A stretch of DNA of 64,000 nt from Megasphaera sp. MJR8396C (lineage in GTDB: Bacteria > Bacillota > Negativicutes > Veillonellales > Megasphaeraceae), in contig NZ_KQ958207.1 of NCBI RefSeq assembly GCF_001546855.1, positions 23,904-87,903 on the forward strand. The letters are read 5' to 3'. Numbering within the stretch: the first letter of the stretch is position 1; every line of letters starts with the position of its first letter. The translations under genes were made by a program, and so were the position numbers. The notes below the pieces were generated by a model, which saw nothing but the letters and a program-made list of their open reading frames with translations, was not told where the DNA came from and ran no database searches. Shown one piece after another: positions 59,762-64,000 of the stretch.

Positions 59762-59913
59762 ATCACAGCAGGAAGGGGTGTTGACAGCATGACCTGTGAT
59801 TGATCGTTTCAACGGGGGAACGATTTACCGAGACGGTATTTTTTTTGTTGTAACCATACATCACAAGTCATTGACAGATCCTGACAGGTCCTAGATTTGC
59901 CTACTGTCAGGAT
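59762..59913 (+). promoter_or_regulatory. Multi-hairpin leader of the adhesin gene
   Basis: Four hairpins follow one another: ATCACAG/CTGTGAT (59762-59768 with 59794-59800); ATCGTTTC/GGAACGAT (59803-59810 with 59817-59824); TACCG-AGA-CGGTA (59826-59838) followed by a run of eight T, like a terminator; and a perfect 10-bp ATCCTGACAG/CTGTCAGGAT (59878-59887 with 59904-59913). The adhesin ribosome site AAAGGAGGAAGG follows at 59959-59970. The layout suggests transcription attenuation or a riboswitch-like control. Confidence 0.55.
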
Positions 59914-59977
59914 AGATTCCGAGTACATCCGTTTTTTACGAGTTGTTATTGGGATTTAAAAGGAGGAAGGTTTTTTT

Positions 59978-62900
59978 ATGAATAAGATCTACAAGGTCGT
60001 TTGGAGTAAGGTGAGAAATGCCTACATAGTCGTTTCAGAACTTGCTAAGAGAAATAGTAAAACAAAATCGCAGCACACGTCGCGCGTACCCCATAGCCTG
60101 CTGCGGCTGGCCGTCGTGACCAGTCTGTCCTTGGGGATTGCTTCAACCCTAACGTTTCCGGCATTTGCAACCAATGCCTGGGGGACTATTAGTGGGACCA
60201 CAAACGTGGCTGCAGGCGGCGGATCCAATGCAAGCGGTACTAACTCTGTAGCTGTCGGTAACGGTTCGACGGCGAGCGGCACCAATGCGGCAGCTATAGC
60301 CGGTGGTACGGCTGCCAATGATTATTCCCTTGCTTTTGGTCTAGGCAGTATTGCCGGTACGGCAGGAGCCACTAATAATAAAGCCGTTGCTATCGGCTAT
60401 AATGCCATAGCTTATAGTCTTAATGACGTTGTAATCGGCGCAAATCAGACTGCCATAACGGCGAACTATGGGCCGTCAGAAGATACGCCTAATGGGTCTA
60501 ACACGAGTTCGGCTTTCGGCGGCCGGGTCCTAATCGGTCACGACAATATTGCCTACGGTCGTGCCGGTAACTCGGTTATTTTAGGTTCTAACAACCGATC
60601 AAATGCGGTTCATGGTATTGCTATCGGTCAAAATGTTGTCGTCGGTCAACCTGACGGCGGCACACTAGCCTATGAAAATGCTATGGGCTTTGGTACAAAT
60701 ACTCGCTCGTATTCTACGAATACTATCGCTATTGGTAATAATGCTATTGCCGGTAATACGGATACTTCTAGGACCTCATATGATGCAAATGGAGACTCTG
60801 CGGTTGCCATCGGTGCTGCATCTCAATCGACTTCGGGCTTTACGGTAGCAATTGGTGGTGCGAGTTCGGCTACCGCGATTGAAGCCGTTGCCATTGGTAA
60901 AAACTCTAATGCGAGCGCGATTTATGCAGTAGCTACGGGGTCGGGTGCGCAAGCTACAAATCAAGGAAACATTGCCGTCGGTGCATCTGCAAATGCTAGT
61001 GGTGAAAATGCTATGGCTGTAGGCCGTAATGCTACTACCGCCGGCGTCCGAGCCAGTGCTTTCGGTTATAATGCAGTAGCCAGCGGTGGCGGTGCTATGG
61101 CCCAAGGGACTAATGCAAATGCAAGTGGTTCTTATTCTATGTCTATTGGTTATGATACGGTCGCCAGTGCCGGTAGTGCTATATCTTTTGGCTATTTGGC
61201 AAAATCGTTAGGTACGCGAAGTATCTCTATTGGTCGAGAAGCCTCTGCTGGTACAGCTTCAACGGATCCGGACGCCATTGCTATCGGTTATCAGACCGTC
61301 GCTCCGGCTGGGAATTCTATTGCTATTGGTAAAACGGCTGCTATAGATTCTTCGGCGGCTAGTGCTATTGCATTAGGCAGTGCTGCTACGGCCAAGATTG
61401 CAACTAGTGTGGCCATTGGTTCTGGATCCACTACAGAGCGATCAACAGATACTACCAGCCAGGGCTGGAATGTTCAGGACAGTACATGGAGCAGCTGGCT
61501 TTCTACCAAAGGCAATGCCGGTACTACCAGCGGTGGCGTATGGAACAGCAGTGCTGGTGTCGTTTCCATTGGTACAGATGGCTTTGCCGGAAATTCCGTG
61601 ACCCGTAAACTCACCGGTTTAGCAGCCGGTCAGTATGATACGGATGCCGTGAACATGAAGCAGTGGACCAATACCATGCTGGCTACTACCGGTGATTTCC
61701 AAGCCAGTGGATCCACACAATATGGCTCGGACAACACACCGCGTACAGCGACTAAACTTTTGAATGAATCCTTGAAGATTACCGGTGGCGTAGACAATAC
61801 ACTGTACTATCAGTCTGATTTTTCCACTAGCCCGAATATCGGTAGCGTAATCAGTGACAACAAGGTTACCCTTCTCTTAAATAAAACTCTCCGTGGCTTG
61901 GAAACAATCTATTTGACCAATCCGACCACCGGCAATGCCACAACCCTTAGCGGTAACGGCATTACTATCAGACCCAGTGGTGGCACCGCTGTATCTCTGA
62001 CCGGTACGGGCCTCAATAATGGAGGGAACAAGATTACCAACGTTGCTGCCGGTACAGCTGGCACCGATGGTGTTAACGTAAGTCAATTGAATCAGGCTAT
62101 CGCCGGTGTTAGCGGTGGCTCCGGTTCAACGACTACGGTAACCGTTGAAGGCGGCACGGCAGCCGGTACCGACAGTACGTATACAGGCAACAACTTACAA
62201 ATTACGTCGACGACAGGCACCAATTCTATCGCTTATGACCTTAAATTAGCTGATAAGGTTACCTTAGGCAGCACCGGCACGACTGGCACGGACGGCTCCC
62301 TTACTGTTAACGGTACCGGTGGTTCTTCCGTAGCCGTTGATGGGGCAACCGGTTCTGTGGCTTTAACCGGTACCGACGGTTCTACGGCTACCATCGCAGC
62401 CGGTACGGCGACTAGCGACGTCAACGGTACTTCTATTAACCGTATTACCGCAGGCGGTGCGACTGTAGCAACCCTTGATGACGGCATGGTCTACACCGGC
62501 GACACCGGAACGGCCGCTGTAAAATTGAATAAAACCGTCAATATTGTTGGCGGTGAAACTGATTCTACCAAATTATCGACCGACAATAACATTGGCATCG
62601 TAGCCGCTCAAGACGGTGATAATGGTAAATTAACCGTTCGCTTGGCGAAAGATATTACAGGTTTGAATACCGTAACGGCCGGCGATGCTATCTTAGGTAA
62701 TCAAACCGCTACTACAGCTGGTGGTACATCTCAAGAAGGCAGCTATGTAACCGGTTTGGATAACACGACGTGGAATGTAGCCAATCCGGATATCGTAAGC
62801 GGCCGTGCAGCTACGGAAGATCAGCTGAAAACCGTAAGCGATGCTATTATCGACGGCACCAGTGAAAACGCAACTGGCGGCTTCGGCTTGACGGATGACA

Positions 62901-64000
62901 ATAATACAGCAGTTAAACAAGACCTGGGCAAGACAATCCAGATTGCCGGTGACGGTAACATCACGACTACCGCTGATGCGGATGGTAAAAAGATTACCGT
63001 AGGTTTGAAAAATACCGTGGCTCTTGGGGAATCAGGCAGTGAAAGCGGCTCCCTTACGGTTAACGGGGCTGCCGGTTCTTCCGTAGCTGTTGATGGTGCC
63101 ACAGGCTCTGTCGCTTTGGCCGGTACGGACGGATCGACGGCGACTATTGCAGCAGGCACCAGTGCGCCCAATTTAGCCGGTACTTCTATTAACCGTATTA
63201 CTGTCGGTGGTGCGACCGTCGCAACTCTTGATGACGGCATGAAGTACTATGGTGACTTTGGCAGTGTTGCGTCTGTAAAATTGAACAATCAAGTTAACGT
63301 CAAGGGCGAAGCAACGACGGAAGCTAATCTTACGACGGGCAACATCGGCGTCGTATCCAGCCAGGATGGCAATAACGCTCTGTTAACGGTTAAACTCAAT
63401 AAAGACCTTAACTTAGGCTCCACAGGTTCCTTAACGATGGGGAATACCGTTGTTAATAATAGTGGCATTACCATTACCCCGGCTACCGGTGACCCTGTAT
63501 CCTTAACAAGTTCCGGTCTCGACAACGGTAATAATAAGATTATTAACGTTGCGCCTGGTGAAATTAGTGAAACTTCTACCGATGCTATTAACGGCAGTCA
63601 GTTGTGGAAAGAACTTCAAAATATTTCCGGTGGTTCCGGTACGACAACATCGATTACCGTTGAAGGCGGCACGGCAGCCGGCACAGGTGGCACGTATGCA
63701 GGTAGTAATTTACAAGTAACATCTACTACAGCTACCGATGGCTCGAAAACCTATGACATGAAACTGGCTGATAACATTACCTTAGGCAGCACAGGTACAG
63801 ACGGTGTCGATGGTTCTGTGACTGTTAACGGCAAGGACGGATCTTCCGTAGCCGTTGATGGATCTACCGGCTCTGTCACTCTGACCGGTAATGACGGTTC
63901 GACGGCGACTATTGCAGCCGGAACCAGTGCGCCTAACTTAGCCGGTACGAGCATTAACCGCATTACCGCAGGTGGTGCGACCGTCGCAACTCTTGATGAC
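59978..64000 (+). CDS. Trimeric autotransporter adhesin (YadA-like), truncated at window edge
   Basis: At least 1341 codons with no stop, running past the window. The N-terminus MNKIYKVVWSKVRNAYIVVS is an extended signal peptide region typical of very large type V secreted proteins, followed by a hydrophobic signal ending F-P-A-F-A. Residues about 75-500 consist of YadA-head repeats of the S-V-A-V-G / A-V-A-I-G-x-x-A-x-A kind. Neck-like motifs occur near residues 543 (G-L-A-A-G-Q-Y-D-T-D-A-V-N), 687 (N-V-A-A-G-T-A-G-T-D-G-V-N) and 1185. The passenger then repeats a roughly 250-residue unit. The C-terminal membrane anchor lies outside. AAAGGAGG supports the ATG at 59978. It mediates surface attachment. 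Confidence 0.93.
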   Translation, partial: MNKIYKVVWSKVRNAYIVVSELAKRNSKTKSQHTSRVPHSLLRLAVVTSLSLGIASTLTFPAFATNAWGTISGTTNVAAGGGSNASGTNSVAVGNGSTASGTNAAAIAGGTAANDYSLAFGLGSIAGTAGATNNKAVAIGYNAIAYSLNDVVIGANQTAITANYGPSEDTPNGSNTSSAFGGRVLIGHDNIAYGRAGNSVILGSNNRSNAVHGIAIGQNVVVGQPDGGTLAYENAMGFGTNTRSYSTNTIAIGNNAIAGNTDTSRTSYDANGDSAVAIGAASQSTSGFTVAIGGASSATAIEAVAIGKNSNASAIYAVATGSGAQATNQGNIAVGASANASGENAMAVGRNATTAGVRASAFGYNAVASGGGAMAQGTNANASGSYSMSIGYDTVASAGSAISFGYLAKSLGTRSISIGREASAGTASTDPDAIAIGYQTVAPAGNSIAIGKTAAIDSSAASAIALGSAATAKIATSVAIGSGSTTERSTDTTSQGWNVQDSTWSSWLSTKGNAGTTSGGVWNSSAGVVSIGTDGFAGNSVTRKLTGLAAGQYDTDAVNMKQWTNTMLATTGDFQASGSTQYGSDNTPRTATKLLNESLKITGGVDNTLYYQSDFSTSPNIGSVISDNKVTLLLNKTLRGLETIYLTNPTTGNATTLSGNGITIRPSGGTAVSLTGTGLNNGGNKITNVAAGTAGTDGVNVSQLNQAIAGVSGGSGSTTTVTVEGGTAAGTDSTYTGNNLQITSTTGTNSIAYDLKLADKVTLGSTGTTGTDGSLTVNGTGGSSVAVDGATGSVALTGTDGSTATIAAGTATSDVNGTSINRITAGGATVATLDDGMVYTGDTGTAAVKLNKTVNIVGGETDSTKLSTDNNIGIVAAQDGDNGKLTVRLAKDITGLNTVTAGDAILGNQTATTAGGTSQEGSYVTGLDNTTWNVANPDIVSGRAATEDQLKTVSDAIIDGTSENATGGFGLTDDNNTAVKQDLGKTIQIAGDGNITTTADADGKKITVGLKNTVALGESGSESGSLTVNGAAGSSVAVDGATGSVALAGTDGSTATIAAGTSAPNLAGTSINRITVGGATVATLDDGMKYYGDFGSVASVKLNNQVNVKGEATTEANLTTGNIGVVSSQDGNNALLTVKLNKDLNLGSTGSLTMGNTVVNNSGITITPATGDPVSLTSSGLDNGNNKIINVAPGEISETSTDAINGSQLWKELQNISGGSGTTTSITVEGGTAAGTGGTYAGSNLQVTSTTATDGSKTYDMKLADNITLGSTGTDGVDGSVTVNGKDGSSVAVDGSTGSVTLTGNDGSTATIAAGTSAPNLAGTSINRITAGGATVATLDD
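62128..64000 (+). repeat. Long tandem repeats within adhesin passenger
   Basis: Three copies of a DNA unit of about 755-765 bases are seen, the third cut by the edge. The marker CCGTAGC-x-GTTGATGG occurs at 62328, 63081 and 63846. Each unit encodes T-V-E-G-G-T-A-A-G-T or a variant, V-T-L-G-S/N-T-V, S-S-V-A-V-D-G, D-G-S-T-A-T-I-A-A-G-T, and I-N-R-I-T-x-G-G-A-T-V-A-T-L-D-D. High DNA identity in parts suggests recent duplication. Confidence 0.8.

Overview
The window looks like chromosomal DNA from a diderm Firmicute of the Negativicutes, most likely Megasphaera or a close relative. This is inferred from gene content, without a database search. A Gram-positive-style division and wall (dcw) cluster (mraZ, rsmH, ftsL, murE, murF, mraY, murD, murG, murC, ddl, ftsQ, ftsZ), a Phe T-box ahead of pheST, and the Firmicute order alaS-ireB-ruvX-DUF1292 occur together with Gram-negative envelope genes. 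Those are ADP-heptose synthesis (hldE, hldD, gmhB), two family-9 (heptosyl) transferases, a small outer-membrane barrel and a trimeric autotransporter adhesin. MurE carries the DNPR signature of the meso-diaminopimelate enzyme. Intrinsic terminators are frequent and mostly perfect stems. Several starts are TTG or GTG.

Layout. 1-592 (minus): N-terminal part of a membrane acyltransferase cut by the window edge. 675-5287 (plus): a tightly packed run of an ECF-type S component, a DUF3592 protein, folE-folB-folK and an OmpR-type two-component system. 5375-7800 (minus): a PaiA-like acetyltransferase, then a three-gene unit of a small hypothetical protein, a metallophosphoesterase and a GalT/HIT-like DUF4931 protein. 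8155-10679 (plus): deoD, an amidohydrolase, and queD-queE of queuosine synthesis. 10700-12906 (minus): a DEDDh exonuclease and an aldehyde dehydrogenase. 12907-13471: a non-coding stretch holding a candidate structured RNA leader. 13472-18082 (plus): HAD phosphatase, M16 PreP-like peptidase and gluQ.

18168-31018 is the division and wall cluster. It opens with a promoter overlapped by a 10-bp periodic GTG array that looks like a MraZ operator. A hairpin and a second promoter lie between ftsL and murE. ftsI, ftsW, murB and ftsA are all absent from their usual places. 31053-37172: nrdR, then the LPS-core heptose genes and a porin-like protein. 37175-37471 is an intergenic RNA gene with its own promoter and a 15-bp terminator. 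37587-39638: two hotdog thioesterases and an acyl-CoA dehydrogenase. 39674-43389: the T-box, pheS and pheT. 43589-49875: the protein quality-control block tig, clpP, clpX, lon, then engB. 49993-52130: thioredoxin, a polyprenyl-phosphate type glycosyltransferase and a secreted NlpC/P60 hydrolase. 52281-55916: alaS, ireB, ruvX, DUF1292. 56051-58944: LysR regulator, MFS transporter and a thioredoxin-fold protein lacking its cysteines. 59013-59089: tRNA-Val(GAC).

From about 59150 composition turns AT-rich for 800 bases with several hairpins. The window ends inside a large trimeric autotransporter adhesin (59978 to beyond 64000) built of YadA-head repeats followed by a roughly 250-residue repeating passenger unit. 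No CRISPR array, IS element, prophage or rRNA was seen. The least explained signals are the RNA gene at 37211-37471, the folded leader at 13276-13438 and the multi-hairpin leader of the adhesin.
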